A DNA stretch of 31,081 nucleotides from Welwitschia mirabilis (lineage: Eukaryota > Gnetophyta > Gnetopsida > Welwitschiales): contig JBOZIK010000001.1 in NCBI GenBank assembly GCA_051453625.1, positions 13,361,892 through 13,392,972 of the forward strand, read 5' to 3'. The notes under the pieces are model-generated. The model had not been told where the DNA came from, made no database searches, and worked only from the letters and a program-made list of their open reading frames with translations. The position numbers and the translations under genes are program-made. Position 1 is the stretch's first letter. Each line of letters opens with the position of its first letter. Of this stretch, positions 9,417 to 20,267 are shown one piece after another.

Positions 9417-10810
9417 TTTCCTTCTTCATTTCTATTTTCACATTTTATATTTAATATGCTTGTGACAGAAGATTAAAAGATAAGAGGTCCATTCAATAGC
9501 TACAGAGAGGATTTTCCTTGGTGTTAGGTTCAGTCCCTTCCATTAAGATGCTGCTACTTTTTTGCAAGTGGATGTAAAGTTCTATGAATCAATATAATTA
9601 CTATTTTCATTTCAATTCTATTTATGTCCCTTATGGTTTAACTTGGTTATAATTTAAGTGATAATTCTGTAATTTACTTATATCATAAGGGTAACCTTTA
9701 TCAAGGTTGACTTTGATTAGTTTAGATTTGCACCATTATTTCTTTTCCATTCCACATCGCATTCCATATTCTATTTGGTATGTCTCATAGTTCACATTGA
9801 TAAGGAATAAGTTAAGTACTCTTCTTAATTGATTTGAATTATAAAGAAGCTAGTTCTTGTGACAGGAGAATTAGGATCCAATAGAATTCATTCCACTTCC
9901 ATTCAAATTTCATCTCCATTCACTTTGCATTGCATTTTACTTTGTTATTGCTTTTAGTTATTAAAAGATAAAAAGACAAAAAATATCTTTGAAAATTAAT
10001 TCTTTAACTCTCAGCCTAATGCCTTCATAGAGATTATGATATTCAGGTAAACTCCCATCTATACTAGTGTGTGATTTTTTTACAAATAATTTGATTTACA
10101 TTTTTACCTAACGAACTTTAGAATTGCATAAATTTACATCGCAACATCCATCATCATATCTCATCCATTTATTAATGCAATAATTTTGATTCATTCTAAC
10201 ATCAGATTACATCAAAGATTATCAAGACATCAAGACCTTAGAAATTCATGATCCAAAAGCCATAATTTATTTATTTTAGTTATTATTAAATTAAAAATGA
10301 TGTTTTCATGTACTACTAATCATAAAGGGAAAAAATGAAGTTAATTTACATTTCAGATTTTTGGTGGTTACTAGTGTAACTACCTATGGTATTGTATGAC
10401 AATTCCCTAATGCAAATTGATGCTACATCACCATCAAACTATTCACAATTGTAAGACATAAATCACATGGTGAAAATTGCAATTTATGATGACTCCTTCA
10501 CCTAAAACCAATCCTTCTACATCTATAAAGAACCCCATCAATTTCAAACTAAATATATATCATATTTAAGCCAAGTACATGATCTTGAATTGACTTTAAT
10601 ATATTTTTGAGTATTGCAAAAAGTCCCTACCTACATTCTATCTATTATTTCTTTATTTCAATTATTCTTCATTCACATCAATTTCTATCACATTTGTCCA
10701 CTTTCAACCTCTTATATTTTTCCATAATTCATTTTTTATTACATTCTCATTTCCATCCATATGGAGAGTATTAGAGGGGTGGTGGAATCCATGTTAATAG
10801 GTTAAGCTAT

Positions 10811-10830
10811 AGGAGGAGAATGTATCAGAT
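10811..10830 (+). other. Possible polypurine tract and LTR start
   Basis: AGGAGGAGAA runs directly into TGTATCAGAT, the usual look of a plant polypurine tract followed by a TG LTR start. No matching second LTR was found in the window, so this is only a candidate. Confidence 0.25.
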
Positions 10831-11372
10831 CTTGTAAGCACTTAAAGTAAAGACTAATGGAAATGGATGTGATTGAATTTGAAACAAATAGGTGTTCTTT
10901 TCCTTTATGTTTTTATGCTTATATTTTCATGGTTCAAAGATTTCAATCATGTATTTATTTTAATTCAATTAGACTTCTTATAACATGTCGTGTATCTAGT
11001 GCTAGTTGAATTATACAACATTTAGTACCCATCATAGCATTGTTTGATTTTGCATGGTTAGTGATTATGTTAAAGAAGTCATGTATTCTATTCCTATTTT
11101 ATCTTCTTTTATTCATTCTTCTCATTTATTCTAGAATATTTTATCATAATTCCATCTCCTTCTTAAGTAATGGATGATAAATTCTCTCTTATCCTTTCTA
11201 GTAGCATAAATGTGGCACATACATATGTTATCTTATTAGTTCTAATTTGAAATTATTCCTTATACATTATTATTTTTCTATTCTTTCTCTTTTTCTCACT
11301 TAAAGTAGAATTAGTAAATTTCAATACTTGTTTTGACTATATCTCCTTTCTTTTTGCAACTCAACTTTTTCT

Positions 11373-11503
11373 AAAATTTTGCTAGTGGATTCCTCTCTTA
11401 ATTTAGAAACATTTGTGTCTTTTAAATCAAAACCTCAATTTGGCTTTTAAAATTTTGTTAGTGGATTTCTCTCTTAATTTAGAAACCTTTGTTTCTTTTA
11501 TAG
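11373..11503. repeat. Direct repeat, two copies of ~55 bases, period 76
   Basis: AAAATTTTGCTAGTGGATTC and onward (11373-11427) recurs as AAAATTTTGTTAGTGGATTT and onward (11449-11503). Only a few differences are seen, several of them C/T. Confidence 0.85.
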
Positions 11504-12444
11504 CTTTATTTAAAATGTAACTAAATTCTAAAGTCTTAATTTTCCTATTTTAACACATTAAATTCTTATATCAATATTAATATATATTTAAAAGTGAAAA
11601 TATAATCTTTTAGTACTTTTTGATTACTTTTAAAATATGAAATTCATTTTTTGTTAGATCCTCTATTTCTTCCTATATTCTTTGTCAAAGTAGAATTGAT
11701 TGTAAGTTTGTGGGTTTCTCTAGATGATTTGTTTCTTATTGGTTTTAAGTCATTTTACTTGTTCTTGAAAATTTATTTTTGAATATGTTTTTTAGGAAAT
11801 ATTCTAAATAATTTAAAGTTGTAAAAATTTTAAATCTCCTTTCTTTAGTTTCTTCTCCTTCTTTTTTGTCTTTCCCTTTTCTTTCCTTTCCTTTAATTAA
11901 AATATCATGAAATTAAGTAAGTTTTAATTTCATTGTGTAAACATTTGCATGGTGATTTTTTATCAATTATTTTTTGATTCATAATTTGATTTAGATGTTA
12001 CATCACTTTTGTAACTCATTTCATGCTTAATTAACAATTATCATTTAAGTCAAATGTATTAATATTTAGTAAAAATATTATTAAAGTCAATCAGTTTACT
12101 ATGATAGTTTGAAAAATCATGTTTTCAAAGTTCTATCTTTTGATTCTATGTTGTTGTAACATTATTGTAGAATGGAATAAGATGTTTGAATGCCTTATAT
12201 GCATTCATTTCACATTAAGTAGTGATCTCTTCAAGAAAATAAGTTTTTTATAATATATATTAGAATAGAATCACCAACTTGGCTCTTGTAATCCTTCATA
12301 TAAGTTATAAATGATCTTTCTAATGATAGTTAATATTTATAGAAGATTATTTATTTCTTATTTATTATATTTCTCTTTTCATAACTCATAAAATTTTTAT
12401 TTTTACAGATGTAGTACTAAGTGGTTATTATTCATTATGTGTTG

Positions 12445-12518
12445 TAATTACATAAATGTCACTCAAAGATAATTATTTTGTCATATAACATAATTATATA
12501 AATGTCAATCAGAGATAT
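12445..12518. repeat. Short direct repeat, two ~28-base copies, period 46
   Basis: TAATTACATAAATGTCACTC at 12445 recurs as TAATTATATAAATGTCAATC at 12491, followed in both by A(A/G)AGATA-like sequence. It lies at the left edge of the sequence that element B's two LTRs share. Confidence 0.7.
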
Positions 12519-13234
12519 TTAATTGAGGGGATACAGTTGGTGATCTTTAGCGTATCACATCAACATGGATTTCTAAGCACCTCCTTTAGAAGTAGACTTA
12601 TTCCGAGGCTAGTTCAAGGAGTCTATATCAATCTCATCTTCTGCCTCTGATGTAATGAATTTTTTTGTTTTAACAAAATGGTAGTTGTTTATTTTTTATT
12701 TCTAATGTGAATAACCTCATACTTTTAATGCTTATGTAAAACTACATTAACAATTACTTTCGATAACTAAGTGAATTCTTTAAATTAGCCTACTAGTTAT
12801 GGTTAATTCTATTTGATGGATCTTGGATACTACTGTCCTTACATGTGATGCTTATAAAGGATTATAAAGGATCAAATTAACTATTAAATTCACCAACATG
12901 CATGTGATAAATAAGATTATGTCATTACAACCCAATCCATCATAACTTAAAATTTGAGCTTTGTTTCAAGAAAATTATAGGATACTATCAGAGTAATGGG
13001 ATGCTATTGGACAAATCATGCTAGACCTTTGGAGTGCATCCATTTCTCTATTTTACTGATTAAAGTTAATCGAAATCTCAACACTTGAATTTTATTTTTT
13101 TTATTGATTTCATTATAGGATTAATAATTTTTTGTTTCTTCTACTAATATTTACCTTTATTTATTCTTGTAAAAGAATGATACAAGGTATTTGTCTAATT
13201 TTGTTTTTATTCACTTGTACTATAATTATGAATA
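12495..13234 (+). mobile_element. 5' LTR (right part) of element B
   Basis: It aligns along its length with the 3' LTR. Shared landmarks are TTTCTAAGCAC(C/T)TCCTTT, GAGGCTAGTT, GTGAATA(A/G)CCT, TTTTAATGCTTA, GATTATAAAGGA/GATTATGAAGGA, TTTGTTTCAAG/TTTGTTTTAGG and ACTGATTAAAGTT. It ends near 13234, six bases before the primer-binding site. The 3' LTR extends further left, to about 17472. Upstream of about 12495 I see no match to that, so the 5' LTR seems truncated or rearranged on its left side. Confidence 0.7.
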
Positions 13235-13240
13235 GATTTT

Positions 13241-13258
13241 TTCCCCTGTTGCCTAGGA
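13241..13258 (+). other. Degraded primer-binding site, tRNA-Asp type
   Basis: TTCCCCTGTTGCCTAGGA matches the 18-base site used by many Athila/Tat elements (TGGCGCCGTTGCCGGGGA) at 12 of 18 positions, including the GTTGCC core. Its place just inside the 5' LTR supports the call. Confidence 0.6.
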
Positions 13259-14017
13259 TAATGTCATGTATCTTTTCAAAAAGAGCATAATATTCTTTCT
13301 TGAAATTTTTAGTTTAGTTTTTAAGCTTTTCTAATGGTCGGTACTAGTTTCTTTTAGTGATAATCATATTGGTCCTTTTTTTTTGAGTTCTTTTTTTTTT
13401 TTTATTTTCTTTTCTCTCCAGTGGTGGGTATTGATCCATCTCTAGTGATATTTGAACTATTTATTTTTTGAGTTTTGTTTATTTTTTCATTTAACCTAAA
13501 TAATATTTCTATATTAGATCTTTTTTTATTATAAATTTAATAATTTATTTGTAGTTTTTCAATCAAAATAAGGATCAAAAAGTAAAAAAGTAATATGAAA
13601 CTCATATTTTTCATTTTAGTAGTTAGAATATGTGTTTATTGCTTTTTAGGTTTTCCACAAAAAATTCTAAAAGGAAAAAAAAAATTAGGGTTTTTCTACA
13701 AGCATTGTCTTACTTTATGTCACTAGCATTTCCCTTTTTACTAATTATTTTTTGTGGCCCATTATGTGAAAGAGTTACATAGTTAAGAACATGTTTCCCC
13801 TCTTTTCTTAAATTTTTTTCTCTAAAATATACTAGTGCTACTAGCTTTTTCATGAATTTTCCACTCAAAATTGACCTAGAACCTCTTGGATGCTCTAAAC
13901 ATTTTTTGACATTAGGCCCCTTCTGAAACCTTGAGAAATTTTAAAAACATAATTCTATAGTGAATTTTATTAACCATTTTATAAAAAATCTTATATGAAA
14001 TATCTCCCAAATGTTAA
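13259..14017 (+). other. Element B leader region, no gene seen
   Basis: AT-rich untranslated sequence between the primer-binding site and the ORF. It contains T runs (13378-13403) and no recognisable domain. Confidence 0.5.
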
Positions 14018-15350
14018 ATGGATTCTAACACTAAAAGAACATCCATTTATGGAAACTATAAAAATTCTTATGACTTTTCTAATCATGTTCAACCTAAAAG
14101 AACTATAGAAGATTATATTTGGACCAAGAAAAATTTAATGGATTACCTTTTATCTAAATACTCTCATACCCTGTCATCTCATGATAAATCATATTACTTT
14201 GAATTCTAAGATAATTTTATTAAAAGAAAAACTTTAAAAGATTATCTTTAAGATATAAATACTTCTTTATATAAAGATTAACCTCCTTATCATAAGTTTG
14301 AAAATCCTTATTTTCTACATGAGTTGTTTGATCCTATGCATTTCATGATCTCTTATGATCCTTATTCCTCATCATCTTGCCAAGTTCCTTCATCTTTTAA
14401 TCCCTTTTCTTTATTTTGTAATAAATACTTGTCATCTAATCACCAACCCTCACTATCTAATTTGTTTGAAAAAATAGTAAGGAGTTTCAGGGGATCCAAA
14501 AATAGATCAACTGATAACTTACTTTCTCCTTAAATAAACTCAAGCAAAATCATAAATCACCACCCAAATTTTTTCTTTATTGAACCAAAGAGAATAAGAA
14601 AAAACCAATGATAAAATCCATGAGGACCTTGAGGATAAGAACTTTTAGAGAGTTATTAATCATTTGAAGAAAACTATAGCCATGAGAAGGAGTCATTTAA
14701 CTAACCTAAACATGAAGAACTTTTCACACTTCATGAACCCAATACTATGAGTCTTGAAAGCCTTAAAAGGATTAATCATAATCAATTTGATAAAATCCAA
14801 ATCATATCCTTTAGAAGTGAGGAATAAATTTTTAGGAAAACTAATGAGGACCTAGAGAATGATCAATTACTACAAGGAAGCTACACCCTTCCAAAGAGTC
14901 ATACATCTGAGGATGAGTTGATAAGAAACATTAATGAGGAAGAGAACATTGAAAAAAAACCTTTGTTTAGATTATAACCACTATCACATGAGAAATTAAA
15001 TGAGGATAAATCCCCTAGTAACCTTTATGAGGAAAAGAACATCAAAGAAGAACCCACACCTAATCCATCCTATGATGAAGCTTTACCTCTTTCTTAACAT
15101 TCTTGTGGGTCAAACATTGAGCTTAATCTTTATATTTTGAGCAAGATTAAAGCCTTAGTAATGAAGATAAAACTTTTTTATAATTAGAACAACCTTTTGA
15201 GGACCTTACACATAATTCTTTTAATAAATATTTACCTTAGCAAGGGTTTCCAAAGCATATTTATATTCCTCTTAAAATGGTATCTTATAAAAAATATTGA
15301 AAAGGTTTACACAAGCTAAGGGATGAACTATTTTTAAATTTGAAAGAATA
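14018..15350 (+). pseudogene. Unrecognised hydrophilic ORF of element B, broken
   Basis: One reading frame can be followed from an ATG at 14018 to a stop at 15095-15097, about 360 codons, with roughly a dozen internal stops but no need for a frame shift. After a shift near 15100 a related stretch continues to about 15350 (…HKLRDELFLNLKE). The product would be rich in Ser, Asn, Lys and Glu: a Ser/Tyr/Pro part (MISYDPYSSSSCQVPSSFNP), then an acidic part with recurring E-D/E-E-N pieces (TSEDELIRNINEEENIEKKP). I see no gag, zinc knuckle, protease or RT motif, and I do not recognise the family. Its place between primer-binding site and polypurine tract makes it an element gene rather than a host gene. 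Frame preservation despite many stops suggests it once coded. Confidence 0.5.
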
Positions 15351-17440
15351 AACCTTATTTTTTGTACTAATGTACTTTCTACTTCTATGAACTAATGCAT
15401 AAAGGATTATCTCCTAACTCAAAAAGATTCATATAATTTTAATCCATCATCCAATCTTTGCTTTTATATTTGTAAGCCTTCATACATTCATCGCATTGAA
15501 AAATCTTTTTCTTAAAATTCTTAATTTATTTTTATCCTTTTGAATTAGCTTTTTCTTATAGATTAGGCTTAGGATAGGTAGGTCTATTTGTAACAAAAGA
15601 AATTTCACCTGTTGGTATATCTCTCATGTAATAATTGAAGCATTACCATCTATATAATCATTACCTTAATCCATTTGATATAGGTAATTATAAGTTTTAC
15701 CCATATCACAGAATAAGCCATCACCACCTTAAACTATATCTTCCAATTCTTCCAACATGACACTACTTCATCAAACTCATAGACCAGCTACCTCTCCCAT
15801 TATATTATGAGTTTATGAGAATTATGATCATGGGTAGTGACCTTTTTTTTTCCTATAATAAATAAGAATAAAAGATCTTTTTCATTTGATGATTTTGGTT
15901 GAGATCAAGTGGATCCTTACTTTTTAAGAATAAGTCATTTTTATCTTTGAGTTATTTCTACTTAGTTGATTTCTATAATTTAAAATCAAGAAAAGAAAAA
16001 GTAGTTTTTCTAATTTCATGATACTTCTTTCTTTTAATAATTTAAGGGATAAGCTATTTCTGATTTAGGCTAATGATCTAGTGACCCCTATTATGTGAAT
16101 AAAAAAATATATATGAGAAGTAGAATCAAAATAAAAATAGTATCTCTTCTCCAAAAGCATATTCTTATTTTTTATTAATTTTATTAAGTTTCATTAACTA
16201 CCTTAGGGCTATGGATGCTCATTGACAATGTAACTCTAACTATTCATTTATAGTACATTCAGCTACATTAGGACTATAAACACTCATTGGTAATGCAGTA
16301 ATAATATCTTCATGTACAAGATGTTTAACTCTATTAGAAGAAGGCGCTACAACACTGAATGCTTAATATGATCGAATGCTTGAAGGATGTTACTTATGAG
16401 TGTATAAGCATGATGTTGGAAAGAAATTAAGGTGGTATTAGAGACTTATTATGAATTATTTATTTTAACATTTGTCAGTTAAGACGTTTTCAATACTCTT
16501 GATTTACATGAATTTATTTCATCAATGCCTTATCTTGTTTTGACTCAGATCCATAATACATTTTTTCTAAGTAATTACTTTATTTTTGTAACCTCATCTA
16601 TTTATAGCATTCATGGTATAATGATAGTTACATTTTCATTTATTTCACCATCCCATGCCACATGCATTCACCCTTCATCTTTATGAAAAAGCATACTTAA
16701 AGCTACATTATGTTTTGTTGTAATGAAATATTCCCTTTCATGAGTCATGCTTGGATCAAGTTAGTCAAAGAAATATCATTGAGATCTAGCAATCCTTAGG
16801 TTTTTATTTGAATAAAATGCTATTCATCTTGTACCTTCATATTATTTTATCACTTTACTTATTATGTTTCTACAACCATTGCATTGTTACTTATTCACCA
16901 ATCCAAAACCAGAGGCATATTCCATAGAAAACTAGTGTCACTATAAGATCTCATTGATGCCACCATCAATTTCCCTCCATTCATCNNNNNNNNNNATTCA
17001 TCTCATTCTTCTTCATATAGCTTCTTGTTCTAATTCACAATCATCTTAGGTAATTGATAGGTCATGCTTTTTCATAGAATTAGACTGTAACTTGGTTTTT
17101 ATTTATTTTCCATCTCATTTTGACATTTTCTTCCTCATCTTCCTTTTTTATCTCTTCTTCATTTCTACTTCTTCTCCCTCTTAACTTTTCATCCTTTCTT
17201 TATTTCTATTCATTTTATCTATAGCACTCATATGTGAAACCTCATTACTTGACAATTTCTCATATAATTCCCTTCTACTTCATGCATTTTTTTGCATTTT
17301 TCTTCCTTTCTTTGTATTATATCTTAGTTGTATTGCTTTGCATACTTCTTTTTTCCAATAAAATAACACTTTATGGAGAATTCATTTTAAAGGTGTAACA
17401 ACATTTTCTCAAAAGTTGTATTAAATTTTTCATCTTCTAA
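15351..17440 (+). other. Element B 3' internal region, no gene seen
   Basis: AT-rich, with short frames only. It holds a weak duplicated phrase (CATTAGGACTATAAACACTC near 16268 resembling TTAGGGCTATGGATGCTC near 16203), a 10-N gap at 16986 and C/T-rich stretches at 17100-17230. No pol domain is seen. Confidence 0.5.
16986..16995. other. Assembly gap, 10 N
   Basis: Ten N inside element B's non-coding part. ATTCATC occurs directly on both sides. Confidence 0.98.
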
Positions 17441-17471
17441 ACATTGAGGATAAAGTTAAGCTTTGGTTGGG
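17441..17471 (+). other. Polypurine-tract region before 3' LTR of element B
   Basis: ACATTGAGGATAAAGTTAAG, then CTTTGGTTGGG. This is the 'ACATTGAGGACAATGT…TTTGGGGG' phrase that precedes the 3' LTR in many Tat/Athila elements, with a few changes. A TG follows directly at 17472. Confidence 0.55.
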
Positions 17472-18157
17472 TGTATGACATCAACTTTCATAGAATTTTT
17501 CTAATTTTAATATCTTATTTTTTTAAAATTGATCAAAATTTTTTAAAAGATATCTCATTTTTCACATAAAATTATTTTGCTTTAGAATTTTTTCATGATA
17601 ATTCATTTCTTTTTTATACTTTTTGCTAAGATTTTAGAAAAAAATCTAGTTAGGATATGTGTTACCATGTAAAAATTAACATTTAGATTAAGTTTATTTG
17701 AGTACTTTAGCTTAGTTAAAGACATTAAGATAGTTATTTTATCATAAAATTATGTGTTTAATCCTTTTTAATATAATTTTAGAACTTATGCACTTTCCTA
17801 GTACAATTTCAGGTAAAATTCTATATCTAGATGACATACTAAAAAATGAAGTTTACCTCACAGAAAATGCTAACACTATCATCTAGGTCACTAATGTCAC
17901 TAGTCGTTTGGAGTAAAATTGTTCAAGAGCTACAGTCTAAAACTATCATAGAAAAGTGATCAAATTACAATTTTGGGCTTAATGAGTTATCACATCATAA
18001 ACAACCAATAAGTTCAATGACACATGGAAGTAACATAAGTACCACATGGTAGTAACATAGCTAGTGACATGTGTGATGTTATTAAAGACACATGTAAATA
18101 ATATCAGTTATTTAAAGCATTATAATTAAAAGGCCATGTGTTGGACTCACCATTACA

Positions 18158-18172
18158 ACATATATAAGAAAA
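18158..18172 (+). promoter_or_regulatory. TATA-like box in 3' LTR of element B
   Basis: CATATATAAGAAAAC lies in the sense orientation, about 190 bases upstream of the strongly shared LTR block. This is a plausible U3/R promoter position. Confidence 0.4.
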
Positions 18173-18732
18173 CGATCCTACCTAAGGCTACATGACAAAA
18201 ATTACAAGCACCCAAATTGTAATCTCCACCAACTACTACAAGCCAAAGGCTTCTAATACCTCAACCCTTTCCTTCCTTATAAAAATGTCATGTGCCCTCA
18301 TTTGTAAAATATCTTTGGTTAGATGGACATAATTGGAAATCCTTAGAGTGTTGTGTTGATATGGCTTTCTAAGCACTTCCTTTGGAACTGTTCCTATTCT
18401 GAGGCTAGTTTGAGGGGTCTATATCATTTTCATATTCTTCCTTCAATGTAATGCATTTTCCTATTTTAATAAAGGGTAGTTTTTTTACTTTTTACTATTA
18501 GTGTGAATAGCCTTATGCTTTTAATGCTTAAGTAAAACTACATTATTACGTTCTTTTGATAATCGAGTGAATTCTTTAAGTTAGCTTATTGGTTATAATC
18601 AATTTTATTTGATAGATATTGAGTATAATTGTCCTTACTTTTCATGCTTATGAAGGATTATGAAGGACCAAAGTAACTATTTAATTTACTAACGCTTATG
18701 TGGTAAATGAGAATATGTCACCACAATCCAAG

Positions 18733-18737
18733 TCATC
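18733..18737. repeat. Target-site duplication, left copy (TCATC)
   Basis: TCATC directly precedes the TG start of element C. It is identical to 24629-24633. Confidence 0.8.
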
Positions 18738-19083
18738 TGTCATATCCCATATTTTGTAAACCTTATTTACTTAGATATTAAGTACATTAATCTTTTAATT
18801 AGATAATTAATTATTCTTATTTAAAGGCCTTATTAAAATAAGATGGCATTTTAAAATTAACCTTAGTTTATAATTTTTATAATTTACCATAAAAATGATA
18901 AAAAGTTATGTTAAAAGATTTTATGAGAAAAGCTATCCAAACATTGAAAATTAGATAACCAATTATGTAATGAATAAAAAGCAGATGCTAAAACTAATAA
19001 ATTGAAAATTTCAAAAGGACATAATAATACATTTTACATCTTAATTACTCATTTCAATTCTTAGTAAATGTGATAGGTGTACT

Positions 19084-19094
19084 ATATTATAAAT
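19084..19094 (+). promoter_or_regulatory. TATA-like box in element C
   Basis: TATTATAAATA is followed by GACATTTTCTTCC. It lies about 350 bases inside the element, as expected for a U3 promoter of a plant LTR. Confidence 0.4.
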
Positions 19095-19177
19095 AGACAT
19101 TTTCTTCCTTGTGTTATGTGATTGATAGATTTTATACATTATGAAATAAAAAAGCATATGACCAAGTACATGGACTT

Positions 19178-19277
19178 NNNNNNNNNNNNNNNNNNNNNNN
19201 NNNNNNNNNNNNNNNNNNNNNNNNNNNNNNNNNNNNNNNNNNNNNNNNNNNNNNNNNNNNNNNNNNNNNNNNNNNNN
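19178..19277. other. Assembly gap, 100 N
   Basis: Exactly 100 N inside element C. The right flank is a pyrimidine-rich tract ending in a T run (19278-19327), a typical cause of assembly breaks. Confidence 0.98.
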
Positions 19278-20160
19278 GTTTTTTAACCTTTTCTTTCTTT
19301 CTTTTTCTTTGTCTTTTTTTTTTTTTTTGGGTAAACTGATGAGTATGCAAATCTACTTTCACAGACATAGAGTCTGTGAAAACACACCATCTAAAATAGG
19401 GAAATTATTGTTATGAAAAACTCCCTTGTTTTAAAAAAAAATCTCTTACAACACTTTAAATGTCCAAAGATGTATGCTTACATGTCTAACACATGCTCTT
19501 ACCACTAGGTATTTGTGTGATGGGAGTACTATTGTGTGATGGGAGTACTATTGTCCATGTTTAAGTGCTGCTCCTTAGATGCAGTCTGACCATAGGAAGG
19601 ATCAAGTGGAAACAAATCTAGAGCAGTTGACAAGCCTTGACAGAAAGAATGACAACCACGATAGGAAGAAATACTAAAGTAATTGGATGTAAAGATGCTT
19701 AAAATATTGGTCCCATTCAAGTCATGGCTTTTCAATCTTTTACTATGAAACAAAAGCAACCTATGCAAGTTCCATTTTACATAGCTGATAATACAAAGGC
19801 AAAATCCCATGGACAAGCAGATATTATTGACATTGATTCAGAAGGCTCTCACAAGTTTCAAAGGGGAGATAATGTACACACTACTATTGAAAGTTGGCTT
19901 TTTGGTTGTGTTTATTTTCAGTCACCTGACAGGAGAGACTAACGAACCGAAGTGATAGCTACAGTGAATAATACTTCTGAAACTCCCACAAAACTCCAGA
20001 TTTCAGTGATGATTATGGCTAAACCCTCATCCTTTAATAACCATTTCAACATTCACTCAAATCCTTTAAATCTTTTAAGTGTCTAGTTTTGTTGTGTATT
20101 AGTGAATTACACTTTGAGTTTCCATGAGAAGAAGATCCTTTTTATTCTAGATTTTCTTTT
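19278..20160. other. Patch inside element C with less AT-rich composition, unclassified
   Basis: Compared with its surroundings, this stretch has more G and C and carries overlapping short frames on both strands: plus 19724-19942 (72 codons, starting MAFQSFTMKQKQPMQVPFYI) and minus 19529-19816 (95 codons). Neither shows a domain I recognise, and the minus frame opposes the plus frame. The patch could be a secondary insertion or a captured host fragment. I would not call a gene. Confidence 0.35.
19513..19550. repeat. Perfect 19-base tandem duplication
   Basis: TTGTGTGATGGGAGTACTA occurs twice in a row with no difference, so the duplication is recent relative to the decay around it. Confidence 0.95.
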
Positions 20161-20267
20161 ATTCAATTGGTGAATAGACCATGCTGCGAAGCGTAATTAG
20201 GGTTTGAAGTTCTTTTTTTTCTTTTTATGACAAATCATTGATAGCAGGACAGGTGAATTCACAGGCA

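Larger units (their letters stand above)
1..10146 (+). mobile_element. Element A: decayed Athila-like Ty3/gypsy LTR retrotransposon, 5' end outside window
   Basis: Reading the plus strand and ignoring stops gives the Ty3/gypsy order gag, protease, reverse transcriptase, RNase H, integrase, then a long non-coding stretch and a probable 3' LTR. Integrase downstream of RNase H is the Ty3/gypsy (not copia) order. Phrases such as PFWKLLQENPKYSKLWKDL before the protease, and an F-M-x-D catalytic box in the RT, are typical of the plant Athila/Tat branch. The 5' LTR and start of gag lie left of the window. Every domain carries stops, many explained by CAA to TAA, CGA to TGA or TGG to TAG/TGA, so it cannot be autonomous. 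The right boundary is inferred from a U5-like stretch ending in CA at 10146 and is less sure than the domain calls. Confidence 0.85.
7990..10146 (+). mobile_element. Probable 3' LTR of element A
   Basis: The layout is that of a plant LTR: non-coding U3 with repeated hairpin motifs, a TATA-like box at 9405-9416, a polyadenylation-like region near 9580-9600 (AATCAATATAATT), then a U5-like part. The last 150 bases (CCCATCTATACTAGTGTGTG, then AATTTACATCGCAACA) have the form seen at the ends of Athila-type LTRs, and CA at 10145-10146 is the proposed end. Its length of about 2.1 kb is close to the 1.5-2 kb usual for the family. The partner LTR lies outside the window, so both boundaries are inferences. 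Confidence 0.5.
10147..12490. other. AT-rich intergenic / unclassified repeat DNA
   Basis: No coding frame with family features is visible on either strand. Frames are short and broken by stops in all directions. The segment contains a 55-base direct repeat at 11373-11503, a possible polypurine tract/LTR start at 10811-10823 and long pyrimidine stretches (11830-11900). It probably consists of old LTR or flanking sequence, but I cannot assign a family. Confidence 0.5.
17472..18737 (+). mobile_element. 3' LTR of element B, left part (up to the element C insertion)
   Basis: It begins with TGTATGAC right after the polypurine-like tract. A TATA-like box (CATATATAAGAAAAC, about 18158-18172) lies upstream of the section shared with the 5' LTR. 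Homology to the 5' LTR is clear from about 18311 to 18737, where it stops abruptly at TCATC and resumes at 24634. Confidence 0.7.

Noticed and set aside
16203-16290. Tandem satellite in element B (repeated GCTATGGATGCTC / ACTATAAACACTC phrase)
   Set aside because: There are only two poor copies, too weak to call a satellite.
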